A stretch of 64,000 nt of DNA from Leptospira bandrabouensis (GCF_004770905.1 NZ_RQHT01000012.1:124001-188000); one strand, 5' to 3'. Positions 36,236 through 48,421 are shown, counted from the stretch's first letter. Notes: generated by a model not told the origin, from the sequence alone. Made by a program: numbers and translations.

Positions 36236-36256
36236 TCGGGAGACAAGTAATAATTT

Positions 36257-39388
<3,132 letters not shown>

Positions 39389-39408
39389 CAGGGGAGAACA
39401 CAAAGGGA

Positions 39409-40782
39409 ATGTCATTAGCACAAGCAGTTCGAGATAAATTAGATATCCCCGACCTGGTAACAGGCGGGAAGTCGCTTAAAGATGTAACCGTTGATATCGC
39501 AAAACCAAACGAAGATTTCCCTACCAAACTTTGGTGGAATACCTTCCTTTTGGTTCTTACGATCACCCTGATCGACGTAGCCATCATCGGTTATTTGTTT
39601 TATGAAGGTCTTTACTTACTCGGGATCAATAACCCGGTAGGTTGGGGATTTTTCGTAGTCAACTTCGTATTTTGGATCGGTATCGGACACGCAGGAACAT
39701 TGATTTCTGCGGTTCTATTTCTCTTCCGTCAAGGTTGGAGAACAGGGATTAACCGTGCTGCAGAAGCGATGACCATCTTTGCCGTACTTGTTGCGGCATC
39801 GAACCTCATCCTTCACGTAGGTCGTCCTTGGCTCGGATTTTGGTTGTTTCCTTATCCAAACGAAAGAGGTCCACTTTGGGTGAACTTCCGTTCCCCACTC
39901 ATCTGGGATACGTTTGCGGTATCAACTTACCTTTCCATCTCTATGGTGTTCTGGTATTTAGGACTCATTCCTGACCTTGCGACCCTTCGGGACCGTGCCA
40001 CAGAAACTTGGAGAAAGAACTTATACAACGTTCTTGCTTTTGGTTGGGTGGGTTCGGCAAGAGCTTGGTCTCATTTGGAAATCGTTTCCATGATTCTCGC
40101 AGCTCTTTCCACTCCACTCGTTCTTTCGGTTCACACCATTGTATCCTTCGACTTCGCTGTTTCCATCCTTCCAGGTTGGCACACGACCATCTTCCCTCCA
40201 TACTTTGTTGCCGGTGCGATTTTCTCCGGATTTGCGATGGTGGTAACACTGATGGTCATTGCTCGTGAAGTATTCAATCTCAAAAACTACATCACGATGA
40301 AACACTTGGACAACATGAATAAAATCATGATGGTAACTGGTCTTATCGTAGGTCTTGCTTACGGAACAGAATTTTTTATCGCTTGGTATTCTGGAAATGA
40401 ATACGAAGTGTTCGCATTCTGGAACAGAGCCTTCGGTCCTTATGGTTGGGCATACTTTATCATGATTTCTTGTAACGTATTGTCACCGCAGGTATTCTGG
40501 TTCCGCAAGCTTCGTTACAACATCCCTGTGATGTTTGTGGCTTCCCTTGTGGTAAACGTAGGTATGTGGTTCGAACGTTTTGTGATCATGATGACTCTCA
40601 ACCGAGACTTTTTACCATCCAGCTGGGCCATGTATACACCGACACTTTTCGACTACGCAATGTTAATCGGAACTTTCGGTATCTTCTTTACTCTCTTCCT
40701 TCTCTGGTGCCGAATTATGCCAGTGATTGCAATTGCAGAAGTAAAAACAGTGATGCCACAGAAAGAAGGAGCACACCACTAG
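39409..40782 (+). CDS. actC: Alternative complex III quinone-binding membrane subunit ActC (NrfD-like)
   Basis: 457 residues with about ten transmembrane helices and a 50-residue cytoplasmic N-terminus. The NrfD/PsrC-type fold carries the quinol site; [21 protein letters not shown] and [16 protein letters not shown] are typical of ActC. It passes electrons from quinol to the Fe-S chain of ActB and may translocate protons. Separated from actB by 20 bases and from actD by one base. Confidence 0.95.
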   Translation: MSLAQAVRDKLDIPDLVTGGKSLKDVTVDIAKPNEDFPTKLWWNTFLLVLTITLIDVAIIGYLFYEGLYLLGINNPVGWGFFVVNFVFWIGIGHAGTLISAVLFLFRQGWRTGINRAAEAMTIFAVLVAASNLILHVGRPWLGFWLFPYPNERGPLWVNFRSPLIWDTFAVSTYLSISMVFWYLGLIPDLATLRDRATETWRKNLYNVLAFGWVGSARAWSHLEIVSMILAALSTPLVLSVHTIVSFDFAVSILPGWHTTIFPPYFVAGAIFSGFAMVVTLMVIAREVFNLKNYITMKHLDNMNKIMMVTGLIVGLAYGTEFFIAWYSGNEYEVFAFWNRAFGPYGWAYFIMISCNVLSPQVFWFRKLRYNIPVMFVASLVVNVGMWFERFVIMMTLNRDFLPSSWAMYTPTLFDYAMLIGTFGIFFTLFLLWCRIMPVIAIAEVKTVMPQKEGAHH

Positions 40783-40783
40783 T

Positions 40784-41350
40784 ATGTATCTTCCAAAATT
40801 AGAACAGTTTCACAAATACAAAGAAATGGATGAAGGAGTTCTCGGAATATTCGAGACTCCAGAAGCAATCATGCATGCGGCTGAAAAAGCCAAAGAAAAA
40901 GACTACAAAGGATTTGATTGTATCCTTCCTTATCCTGTTCACGGGATCGATGAAGCGATGGGAACTCCAAGATCAGGACTTCCTTGGATCACTTTCTTTG
41001 CAGGGATTTTTGGATGCACGATTGGGATTCTTTTTCAGTATCTCACTCATGCCTATGACTGGCCTCTCAATATCTCTGGAAAATCACTCAACGCATGGTT
41101 TGCTTATGTGCCAATCATCTTTGAATTAACAGTATTTTCTGCAGGGATTTACACTGTTGCGACACTATGTTTTTTAAGCGGTATTCCCAAAGCGACCCGA
41201 CGAATCCTTCACCCGGATTTGACATCTCACAGATTCGGACTTTGGATTCCAAAATCTGCAAAAGGTTATAACGAATCAGAAGTTGTTTCTTTCGTAAAAG
41301 GCCTTGGTGGATCGGAAGTAACCGTGGTAAAACCGGAGAACCAAAAATGA
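40784..41350 (+). CDS. actD: Alternative complex III subunit ActD (DUF3341)
   Basis: 188 residues. A soluble N-terminal domain (GVLGIFETPEAIMHAAEKAK, then the family block YPVHGIDEAMG) is followed by two transmembrane helices (about residues 66-85 and 103-125), as in DUF3341/ActD. Structural membrane subunit of ACIII without cofactors. The stop overlaps the start of actE. Confidence 0.93.
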   Translation: MYLPKLEQFHKYKEMDEGVLGIFETPEAIMHAAEKAKEKDYKGFDCILPYPVHGIDEAMGTPRSGLPWITFFAGIFGCTIGILFQYLTHAYDWPLNISGKSLNAWFAYVPIIFELTVFSAGIYTVATLCFLSGIPKATRRILHPDLTSHRFGLWIPKSAKGYNESEVVSFVKGLGGSEVTVVKPENQK

Positions 41351-41934
41351 AACAAAACATCTTTCGAGTTTTAGCACTTGCGGGACTCCTCGTTCTCGTG
41401 AATTGCGATTACAAAACTCCCGTTTATGAATACTTTCCTAGTATGTATGATTCTCCTGCGCGTGAGTCACAAGAAGCTGATTCTTTTGCCACCAATGGAT
41501 CTGCTTCTCGGATTCCACCGAAAGGTGCAATCCCTGTAGGATATTTTCCATATCCTTATGCAGCAGAAGCAACTCCTGATACACTTCCAGGGGCAGACAA
41601 AGGATTAAAAAATCCAATCGCCAAAGCAAACTTAGGTGATTTAATGATTGGTGAAAAACGTTACCAAACCTACTGCACACCTTGCCACGGGGTAAGGGGT
41701 CTTGGGAATGGAACGGTCGTTGGACCTGCACCTAGGTTTCAACAATCACCTCCTTCTGTTGTTTCTGATAAAATCAAAGGTTGGTCTGATGGACAAATCT
41801 ATCATATCATCACTATGGGTCGTGGACTTATGGGAAGTTATGCTTACCAAATCGAACCAGAAGACAGATGGAAGCTCATTGCTTACATCCGCAAACTTCA
41901 AGAATATGAAGTTCAAAATAAAAAGGCGAACTAG
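41347..41934 (+). CDS. actE: Alternative complex III monohaem cytochrome c lipoprotein, ActE
   Basis: 195 residues with a lipoprotein signal (lipobox LVLVNC). One CxxCH haem site (YCTPCHG) is followed by GLGNGTVVG, and the probable axial methionine lies in TMGRGLMGSYA. This is the monohaem ActE, likely an exit point for electrons toward a soluble cytochrome or an oxidase. The start overlaps the actD stop by ATGA. Confidence 0.94.
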   Translation: MKQNIFRVLALAGLLVLVNCDYKTPVYEYFPSMYDSPARESQEADSFATNGSASRIPPKGAIPVGYFPYPYAAEATPDTLPGADKGLKNPIAKANLGDLMIGEKRYQTYCTPCHGVRGLGNGTVVGPAPRFQQSPPSVVSDKIKGWSDGQIYHIITMGRGLMGSYAYQIEPEDRWKLIAYIRKLQEYEVQNKKAN

Positions 41935-41942
41935 GGGAAATT

Positions 41943-43193
41943 ATGAGCTCTACAAAAGCAGCGAAACTAGACGAAAAATTACTGCAGTTCCAACTGCCAG
42001 TTACTCTTCGTAATGCCCTCATTGCTATGATCGGAGTGGGAGTGGTGAGTTTTCTCATCGCTTTCCTCGGATTTGGTCATGAAACATCTCGTCATATGGA
42101 CGAAGCTGGTCATTTCCATCATACAAATTTAGGTTACCATGTTTTACTCATTGGAACTTATTTTGTTGTGGGTCTTGCCATCACAGGTATCTTTTTTACA
42201 GCAATCCAACACCTAACTGGTTCTCATTGGTCTGTCACGGTTCGACGACTTTTTGAAACTTACGGGCTTTTCACACCAATTGCAGGGCTTTTACTTGTGG
42301 GTGTGATTTTTGGAATGCATGACCTTTATGAATGGGCAGATGCGACAGTTCGTGAAAACGACCACCTCATCCACCACAAATCAGGTTACCTAAACCCAAC
42401 AGCTTTCATCATTCGATGTGTGCTTTTCATTGGGGTTTGGACTGTATTTGCATATATCTTTCATGGAAAGTCAGTAGGCCAGGACAAAGATAAGGTTGTG
42501 GATACAACTAAAACTTTGGCAAAGATCTCTGGGGGATTTATTCTCTTCTTTGCACTTTCTTGGTGTTTTATGGCATTTGACCTTCTCATGTCACTCACTC
42601 CGCATTGGTTCTCTACTATGTTTGGTGTGTATGCATTTGCAGGTGCTTTCCAAACTTCCCTTGCATCTTACTTAATTGTAATCGCAATTTTGAAGAAAAA
42701 CGGATACCTCGGCGAAGCAGTGAATGAAAACCATTACCATGACATTGCAAAATTCCTCTTGGGTATGACTACTTTTTGGGCTTATGTGGGGTTCTCTCAA
42801 TTTATGCTCATTTGGTATGCAAACATCCCAGAAGAAACATTCTTTTATGAAATGCGTATGACTGGTGGTTGGGGATATACAACTCTCGCACTTCCTTTTG
42901 TGAAGTTCGTGATTCCATTCCTTCTTCTTCTCAATCGTCCTAACAAAAGAGACATTGATTTCCTTTGGAAATTAGCAGCATGGATTCTAGTCACTCAGTT
43001 CTTTGAACTCTTCTGGTTGGTTTTCCCTGCAAATTTCGAAAAGTTTTCTATCTTACACTTTGTATTAGCATTCGGCGGAACAGTGGGTGTGGTAGGGATC
43101 TTCGGATTCTTTGTCTTCAAAAAGTTGGAAAAACACAGCTTAGTTCCGGTTGGGGATCCTCGTTTAGATGAGTGTCTCCACCACCACCAATAG
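41943..43193 (+). CDS. actF: Alternative complex III membrane subunit ActF (second NrfD-like subunit)
   Basis: 416 residues with about ten transmembrane helices. Homologous in layout to ActC but shorter; the helix blocks SGGFILFFALSWCFMAFDLLM and FLLGMTTFWAYVGFSQFMLIWYANIPEE match ActF-type proteins. It forms the second membrane half-channel of ACIII. It follows actE by eight bases and precedes the lipoprotein gene by ten. Confidence 0.94.
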   Translation: MSSTKAAKLDEKLLQFQLPVTLRNALIAMIGVGVVSFLIAFLGFGHETSRHMDEAGHFHHTNLGYHVLLIGTYFVVGLAITGIFFTAIQHLTGSHWSVTVRRLFETYGLFTPIAGLLLVGVIFGMHDLYEWADATVRENDHLIHHKSGYLNPTAFIIRCVLFIGVWTVFAYIFHGKSVGQDKDKVVDTTKTLAKISGGFILFFALSWCFMAFDLLMSLTPHWFSTMFGVYAFAGAFQTSLASYLIVIAILKKNGYLGEAVNENHYHDIAKFLLGMTTFWAYVGFSQFMLIWYANIPEETFFYEMRMTGGWGYTTLALPFVKFVIPFLLLLNRPNKRDIDFLWKLAAWILVTQFFELFWLVFPANFEKFSILHFVLAFGGTVGVVGIFGFFVFKKLEKHSLVPVGDPRLDECLHHHQ

Positions 43194-43203
43194 GAGAACG
43201 GAA

Positions 43204-43719
43204 TTGAAAAACAAAATTGTATTACTCATGATTGCGGGAGCAAGTTTCACAGCTTGTTCCAAAAATGCGGAAGTCACTTGGCATAAAAATTGTGATGCCA
43301 AAACAAACAAAGCAAGTTTGGATTTTACAGTTCCTTTATACTCGGAAGCTGATTCTAACTCGAAAGTGGTGGAATTTGTTCCTGCAGGAACAGTAGTGAA
43401 AGTATTTGATGCTCGTAACCATAACGTTTGGGCACCAAAGTATTTTGTAAAAGTGCAAACGGCAAAAAACGAAGGTTATATGAGTCCTCGTTGTTTTGTA
43501 GTAAGCCAAGATCCAGAAGTCAGTGTTTGGAGATATTCCAAAGGCCTAGTAAAAGAGTACAACCCATTTTACAGCCCAACAGACAAAGAACACTATCCTC
43601 GTGGATATGAGTATGGTAGCTTAAAAGATCTTCCGAAAGACAAGATCCCTCTTTCTGACCTGACAAAAGGTTTGGAAGAAGTTCCTTACACAAACAAAAA
43701 CATGTTAAAACAAAACTAA
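43204..43719 (+). CDS. SH3-like lipoprotein at the end of the act operon
   Basis: 171 residues from TTG 43204, preceded by TAGGAGAA; an upstream in-frame start at 43168 lies inside actF. Lipoprotein signal with lipobox SFTAC. Residues about 35-100 read as a bacterial SH3-like barrel (VPLYSEADSNSKVVEFVPAG, then VVKVFDA). Not one of the six standard ACIII subunits. Its position between actF and the operon terminator suggests an accessory or assembly role; that is inference. Confidence 0.85.
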   Translation: MKNKIVLLMIAGASFTACSKNAEVTWHKNCDAKTNKASLDFTVPLYSEADSNSKVVEFVPAGTVVKVFDARNHNVWAPKYFVKVQTAKNEGYMSPRCFVVSQDPEVSVWRYSKGLVKEYNPFYSPTDKEHYPRGYEYGSLKDLPKDKIPLSDLTKGLEEVPYTNKNMLKQN

Positions 43720-43733
43720 AAATTTTACTAAGA

Positions 43734-43772
43734 TTGGTTTGGTGGAAATGTTTCCACTAAACCAACTTTTTT
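43734..43772 (+). terminator. Strong terminator ending the act operon
   Basis: A 15-bp stem (43734-43748 with 43751-43765, one G-U pair) with a two-base nominal loop, followed by C and seven T's at 43766-43772. One of the best intrinsic terminators in the window. Confidence 0.9.
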
Positions 43773-43807
43773 AAAAAAGACCCAAGGGAAACCAAGGGTC
43801 TTTTTTT
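43773..43807. terminator. Second, bidirectional terminator between act operon and DoxX gene
   Basis: AAAAAAGACCC (43773-43783) pairs with GGGTCTTTTTT (43796-43806). A-run and T-run flank the stem on opposite sides, so it can stop transcripts from both strands, serving the convergent DoxX-like gene as well. Confidence 0.8.
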
Positions 43808-43816
43808 ATGCATAGA

Positions 43817-44206
43817 TCAAAACCAAAAGAGTTCTTTTACTTTTGGATTTCGTAAGATTAGTCCCACCCAAAGAAAAATTCCCACATAAACAGGAAATAA
43901 AGTGTGAGTCCAAAGGGGATTACCTACACGTAAGTGGATAGCAACTGCACCGCCTAAATATCCGGTGAGTAGGAGTGCTCCGAGCGTTGCCGTTTGTGGA
44001 ATGGCATACATCACTGTGATGACAAGAAGAAGGATTCCTATGGTCGCTGCGCTCGAAGTGGGAAGACCAAGTTCCTCCATACTTTTTAGGACTGGTTCAA
44101 TTTTTGCTAATTTTCCACCTGCATCAAAAAGTAAAAAAGCAATCACAAGTCCGCTGAGAATCCGTCCCACCCATAGGTAGGTTGGGGATTGGTTTATTTC
44201 GTTCAT
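43817..44206 (-). CDS. DoxX-like small membrane protein
   Basis: 129 residues from the ATG at 44206, which has AAGGTG before it; an upstream in-frame start would lie in the operator region. Four transmembrane helices with the DoxX-like blocks GRILSGLVIAFLLFDAGGKL and YLGGAVAIHLRVG. Function of this family is unclear; some members are linked to quinone, thiol or oxidative metabolism. Divergent from the TetR gene, with two palindromes between. Confidence 0.85.
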   Translation of the reverse strand: MNEINQSPTYLWVGRILSGLVIAFLLFDAGGKLAKIEPVLKSMEELGLPTSSAATIGILLLVITVMYAIPQTATLGALLLTGYLGGAVAIHLRVGNPLWTHTLFPVYVGIFLWVGLILRNPKVKELFWF

Positions 44207-44241
44207 AAAATCACCTTCTAAAAAATCGGTCTGGTCAAAAA

Positions 44242-44261
44242 AACATATCAAGTGATATGTT
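44242..44261. promoter_or_regulatory. Palindrome 1 in the DoxX/TetR intergenic region
   Basis: AACATATCA-AG-TGATATGTT, perfect 9-bp arms with two-base centre. It is 36 bases upstream of the DoxX-like start and is a likely operator for the adjacent TetR regulator. Confidence 0.6.
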
Positions 44262-44269
44262 GTCAATAG

Positions 44270-44290
44270 AATTTATATTCAATATAAATT
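44270..44290. promoter_or_regulatory. Palindrome 2 in the DoxX/TetR intergenic region
   Basis: AATTTATATT-C-AATATAAATT, perfect 10-bp arms. It lies nearer the TetR side, 22 bases before the small ORF. Its sequence differs from palindrome 1, so a second regulator or only loose sequence need is possible; AT-richness makes part of the symmetry cheap. Confidence 0.5.
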
Positions 44291-44311
44291 GTAAGAGAAG
44301 GAATCTTGAGT

Positions 44312-44395
44312 ATGCACTCCATGTTTGGATTTGAACCCAAATTAATGTTCTCTTCGGAAGCTGCTGCAGTTTTTGGAGCACGAGGAACCAAGTGA
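44312..44395 (+). CDS. 27-residue small ORF upstream of the TetR gene
   Basis: ATG at 44312 with AAGGA (44298-44302) nine bases before it. It encodes MHSMFGFEPKLMFSSEAAAV then FGARGTK and stops three bases before the TetR ATG. The strong ribosome binding site suggests it is translated. The TetR gene's own ribosome binding site lies inside it, so the two may be coupled. No homologue recognised. Confidence 0.45.
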   Translation: MHSMFGFEPKLMFSSEAAAVFGARGTK

Positions 44396-44398
44396 GAA

Positions 44399-44992
44399 AT
44401 GGGAAAACAAGAGGAAACTCGCAAACTAATCATTGAATCTGCATTTGTTCTGATTTACCAAAATGGATTTCAGGGGGTCGGCGTTCGTGAAATTGCACAA
44501 AAAGCAAATCTAACCATTGGTGCTTTTTTTTATCATTTCCCGACCAAAAACCATGTGGGTTATGCCATCATCGATGATTTTTTATCCAAAGGAATTATGG
44601 ATCGTTGGATTGTTCCATTGGAATCTTTTGAGAATCCTGTGGAAGGAATCATCCAAACATTTAAAAAAACATTTGAGGAATGGCCGGATGAATTTGTATC
44701 TCGCGGTTGTCCTCTCAATAACTTGGGCCAAGAAATGTCTGCAATTGATCCTGAATTCCAAAAGAAAGCAAAGGGTCTTTTGTCCCACTGGATTCAAAAT
44801 ACAAAAACTTACTTGGACATAGCAAAAAAGAAAAAGATATTAAAAGCAAAAACAGACACAATGAAACTTGCAGAGTTTATTGTCACTTTTCAGGAAGCAA
44901 CCTTTGCTATGGGAAAAGTAATGAATGATCGAAGTGTTTATGATTCTTTGTATCTTTCTTTTCGAGATCATTTACTAAGCCAATGTCATTGA
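44399..44992 (+). CDS. TetR-family transcriptional regulator
   Basis: 197 residues. N-terminal helix-turn-helix with the family signature GVGVREIAQKANLTIGAFFY followed by HFPTKNHVGYAII, and an all-helical ligand-binding domain with a cysteine in SRGCPLNN. Probably represses itself and the divergent DoxX-like gene by binding the palindromes between them. Its stop overlaps the start of the adenylate cyclase gene by ten bases, so the cyclase is probably in the same transcript. Confidence 0.92.
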   Translation: MGKQEETRKLIIESAFVLIYQNGFQGVGVREIAQKANLTIGAFFYHFPTKNHVGYAIIDDFLSKGIMDRWIVPLESFENPVEGIIQTFKKTFEEWPDEFVSRGCPLNNLGQEMSAIDPEFQKKAKGLLSHWIQNTKTYLDIAKKKKILKAKTDTMKLAEFIVTFQEATFAMGKVMNDRSVYDSLYLSFRDHLLSQCH

Positions 44993-45678
44993 CATTCGAA
45001 AAAAAAAAGCTTATACTCGCATCCATGGGTCAAAAACGCACCATTGCCACTTCCGCTTCCGAAGAACGATTAGAAAAACTATTAGAAGAACGTTTGAGCC
45101 CAGGTTCCAACCAAGAAATTATCGATAAACGAATTTGGGATCTCTTTGGAGAAACCTGGTGTGTGATGTTTACTGACCTTTCCGGTTTTTCTCGTGGGGT
45201 TGCCAAATTTGGAATCATTCATTTTTTACAAACCATTTATGAATCACAAAGAATTCTCATTCCTGTTCTCGATGAGTTTGATGGAATTCTGATGAAAGAC
45301 GAAGGAGATAGTTTAATGGTTCTTTTTCGTAATACCAATAAGGCAATCCAATGTGCCATCCAAATGCAAAAGGCATGCAAACGTTATAATGAGGGCAGGG
45401 TGGCTGAAGAACAAATTTTACTTTGTGTAGGTCTTGGGTTTGGCAAAATTCTAAAAATTGGTGATACAGATGTTTTTGGAGCGGAAGTGAACGCAGCATC
45501 CAAGTTAGGTGAAGATACTGCCAAAGCTTGGGAGATTTTAGTCACAAATGCGGTGAAAGAAAATGCGGACGAAACCTCTGACTTTGATTTTGAACCTATT
45601 ACTGAAATCCCACCAGGTTCTGATGGTGCCTTTCGATTGGTTTACACTTTAGAGGAACCAAAATGGGTAGTATTATAA
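44983..45678 (+). CDS. Class III adenylate/guanylate cyclase catalytic protein
   Basis: 231 residues (ATG 44983; ATG 45025 is an alternative start). One catalytic domain: metal-binding aspartates in MFTDLSGFS and EGDSLMV; the adenine-type Lys in KDEGD and Asp in TDVFGAEVN; and the ribose-binding Asn in VNAASKL. The arginine normally four residues after that Asn is Lys here, which may lower activity. Class III cyclases work as dimers, so a homodimer is expected. No sensor domain is attached. Co-transcription with TetR is likely. Confidence 0.88.
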   Translation: MSLTFEKKKLILASMGQKRTIATSASEERLEKLLEERLSPGSNQEIIDKRIWDLFGETWCVMFTDLSGFSRGVAKFGIIHFLQTIYESQRILIPVLDEFDGILMKDEGDSLMVLFRNTNKAIQCAIQMQKACKRYNEGRVAEEQILLCVGLGFGKILKIGDTDVFGAEVNAASKLGEDTAKAWEILVTNAVKENADETSDFDFEPITEIPPGSDGAFRLVYTLEEPKWVVL

Positions 45679-45758
45679 ATTAAAAGAGAAAACAAACAAA
45701 GGATTTTTTTAAATAAAATAAATAGTAATCCAAAGAATTTATTTTTTTAAAAAAAACT

Positions 45759-47585
45759 TTATTCCATAAATTCATAAATCGAACGAATTTCACCCTCAGA
45801 TTCAATATAAGAATAGAGGTCTTGGAATTCTTTAGTTTGGCAGAGGGTTCCTGAGTCACCAATGAGAATTAAGTGAGATTTTGCACGGGTTAAAGCCACA
45901 TTCAAACGTTTTGGATTTAATAAAAACCCAATCTCTCCGTCACTATTGGATCTTACCAAACTTAAGATCACAATCTCCGACTCTCTTCCTTGGAAGGAAT
46001 CAATGGTTTGAGTAAACCATCTGCCTGACGATACGTTGATTAATTTTTCCACCTGTCCTCTGTAAGGTGATATGACAGTTGTTTGTTCTTTGGGAATTCC
46101 TAACCGAAACAAAGTTTCTATCAGTTGGATTTCCGTATGATTAAAAAAACTCGGTTCTTCTCCTTCAGTTTCTTCCTCTGAATCACTACCTGCCGTATCA
46201 ATCCAAAGGATTGGTGGATTATTTCCAAATACATGCGAGATATCCAGATTGTTGTTCCATTTTGCATCGGGATGGGTTAAAATTTTACTTTCATAGTAGG
46301 TTTTGTTGGGAAACCCAAGAATTTCAGGTTTCATTCGGAATTGTTTTTCTAAAAAGATCACCCGCTCTCCCGAATCAAAAGCCACTGCCTTTTCCAAAAA
46401 ACTATGTAAGGACCCATGGTCTGGGTGGGAGAAACTGGCTCCTAGTTGTTTTGGATCACCAAAGAAAAACGTTTTTTTTCCAACATATATACCAAGGTAA
46501 CATCCAGGATCTAAACTTTGAGTGGCTTCGTCCACAAACACATAATCAAACTCTCGACCTTTTTTTAATTCATTCCCAAATCCAGAAAATGTAGATACGA
46601 TGAGTTCAGCATTGTCTAGTAATTTCGTTCGGATGTTTGATTCTGCTTCTCTGATTGTGGAAAGTAAAAATTTTGCTTCTTTTTTGAGGGCCTTTCTTTC
46701 TTCCCTTTCCTCTTTGCCAAAATTTCGTTTCCAGGAGTTTGCTTTTTTTTGAATGGCTTTCAGTTCGGTTTGCCAGTTGTGGATTTGTTTTTGGTCAGGA
46801 TGTTCTTGGATGAGGTGGTCGATATGATGGGGCAGGACTTCTTCTTTGATTTTGGTAGAGTTACCCAACCGGATCACACGAATTCCTTTTTTTAAAGCAA
46901 GTTCTACAATATAATCACATGCGAAGTTTGTAGGACAAAGTGTTAATACTGACTCATTTTTTGATTTGATGATTTCAACAGCTTGCATGAGTAAGGTGGT
47001 CTTTCCTGTTCCAGGTGGACCAAAAATCATTCCATAATCTGCGATTTGAAAAATTCGTTCGAGAGGAGTTGCCGTTAGTCCTTGTTTGGGAGGATTGGGT
47101 TTCTCACCGAGTCCAAATCCTAAAATCCATTTTAACTTTTTATGGGATAGGTCATCTTTATCTTCTAATACTTTGGATATGATTTCATTATATAAATCAT
47201 ATGTGGATTCTTGGAACCACTTTGAAATTTGAAACTCACTATCTTCCCACTCGTAATCCCCACGTATCTGGACTGTTAATTGGGTATCAGTTGTTTTGTA
47301 GATATTCCCAAAAATGGATTCGGAATTTCCTTTTAGAAGCACAGGAATTCCCGGTTTTAACCACTCCTTTGCTTTTGTTGATGGTGAAATTTTGAATTCC
47401 GCCCTCCAAGTATTTCCGACTACAAATTTTAGATCTTCCAGTTCTGCGGCTTGAATGGCTTTCGATTGTTCCCCTTTTTCTAAAAACAAAGAACGTTCAA
47501 ATTCACGTTCTTTTACCAAAATTGATTTTACGTTTAGAATTTCTTCTTCTAGTGAACCAAACTCTTGTTTTATGGTTCTTCCCAT
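45759..47585 (-). CDS. Superfamily 1B (Upf1/IGHMBP2-like) helicase
   Basis: 608 residues. Helicase motifs in order: GPPGTGKTTLL (I), TLCPTNFACD (Ia), VFVDEATQ (II, with DEAT), FFFGDPKQLGA (III), EKQFRM (IV), VISPYRGQVEKL, TIDSFQGRESEIVILSLVRSN (V) and RLNVALTRAKSHLILIGD (VI). A beta-barrel-like region precedes motif I. These are the marks of Upf1/SMUBP-2-type 5'-3' RNA or DNA helicases. It overlaps the end of the upstream TPR gene by 16 bases, so the two are coupled. An acidic insert (DSEEETEGEEPS) precedes motif V. Confidence 0.93.
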   Translation of the reverse strand: MGRTIKQEFGSLEEEILNVKSILVKEREFERSLFLEKGEQSKAIQAAELEDLKFVVGNTWRAEFKISPSTKAKEWLKPGIPVLLKGNSESIFGNIYKTTDTQLTVQIRGDYEWEDSEFQISKWFQESTYDLYNEIISKVLEDKDDLSHKKLKWILGFGLGEKPNPPKQGLTATPLERIFQIADYGMIFGPPGTGKTTLLMQAVEIIKSKNESVLTLCPTNFACDYIVELALKKGIRVIRLGNSTKIKEEVLPHHIDHLIQEHPDQKQIHNWQTELKAIQKKANSWKRNFGKEEREERKALKKEAKFLLSTIREAESNIRTKLLDNAELIVSTFSGFGNELKKGREFDYVFVDEATQSLDPGCYLGIYVGKKTFFFGDPKQLGASFSHPDHGSLHSFLEKAVAFDSGERVIFLEKQFRMKPEILGFPNKTYYESKILTHPDAKWNNNLDISHVFGNNPPILWIDTAGSDSEEETEGEEPSFFNHTEIQLIETLFRLGIPKEQTTVISPYRGQVEKLINVSSGRWFTQTIDSFQGRESEIVILSLVRSNSDGEIGFLLNPKRLNVALTRAKSHLILIGDSGTLCQTKEFQDLYSYIESEGEIRSIYEFME

Positions 47586-48421
47586 TCAATGTTCTCCAAG
47601 GTTGTAAAAAAACCATTTCTAAGTAGTGGTGCAAAATCAATAAAGTCAGTAGCTTTTAAGTATAAAGAATCTTCAATGGAATAAGCTTGGATGAGATTGT
47701 TGGCAGCATCTTCTAATTTTCCTAATCGGCAATGGGCTCTTGCTAAAATGATGAGTGTCTCAGGATCTATTTCCTTACAAAATTGTATATGAGTTCTTAT
47801 CGAAAGAAGTGCATTTTCAGGATCTTCTGCTTCCAAATAACACAAAGCAAGTAAATCATAATGAAGGAACTCTTCTGGTTCCACCATTTTCAAAGATTTT
47901 TTTAAAGAAGCAAGAGCCGAATTAAAATCACCACGTGAAAAATAAAGGGATCCAAGTTCGGCCCAAATGTCTTTTCTGTCAATCCCACGGCCGTTACTTA
48001 AGTGTTCTTGGGAAAGTGCCTTTTTTAAAACTTCAATCGCTTCTTCAGACCTCTCCATATCTTTTAAGAGAGAAGCAAGGAGGAGGTAGTTTTCTAAATA
48101 GGATGGAAACTGAAGGATACTCTTTTGAAGTAAAACTTTTGCTGATTTGAATTTCTTTAATTTGATTAGATAACGAGAATATACGGTGATACTTAAGGGA
48201 TGAGAGGGATAGTTTTGTATGATATCTTGAAAAAGAGATTCCGTTTCTCTGGGATTACCCACCGCATACAAACACCAGGCTTTTTTAGCTTTGATTTTGA
48301 TGAGTGCCGATTCGTTTTTTGTATGGGATTCACTCTCTGCATAAACATTAAAAGCACGAGTAAATTCCTTTTCCTCTTCCAGGAGTTTGGCTTCGCGGAT
48401 TAGGGAAAAAAAAGAACTCAT
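47570..48421 (-). CDS. TPR-repeat protein
   Basis: 283 residues without a signal peptide. Repeated 34-residue helical pairs with the TPR pattern, for example KDIWAELGSLYFSRGDFNSA then LASLKKSLKM, and LHYDLLALCYLEAEDPENAL. Probably a cytoplasmic protein-protein interaction scaffold. Its 3' end overlaps the helicase start, suggesting the two products work together; this is inference. Confidence 0.88.
   Translation of the reverse strand: MSSFFSLIREAKLLEEEKEFTRAFNVYAESESHTKNESALIKIKAKKAWCLYAVGNPRETESLFQDIIQNYPSHPLSITVYSRYLIKLKKFKSAKVLLQKSILQFPSYLENYLLLASLLKDMERSEEAIEVLKKALSQEHLSNGRGIDRKDIWAELGSLYFSRGDFNSALASLKKSLKMVEPEEFLHYDLLALCYLEAEDPENALLSIRTHIQFCKEIDPETLIILARAHCRLGKLEDAANNLIQAYSIEDSLYLKATDFIDFAPLLRNGFFTTLENIEWEEP

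Noticed and set aside
35812..36246. 144-codon minus-strand frame opposite actA
   Set aside because: Trp-rich product is the complement of the Cys/His-rich haem motifs; not a real gene.
45700..45758. AT-rich stretch between the cyclase and helicase genes as a replication origin or terminator
   Set aside because: Weak AT-only self-pairing; no DnaA boxes or GC stem. It may still help stop convergent transcription.
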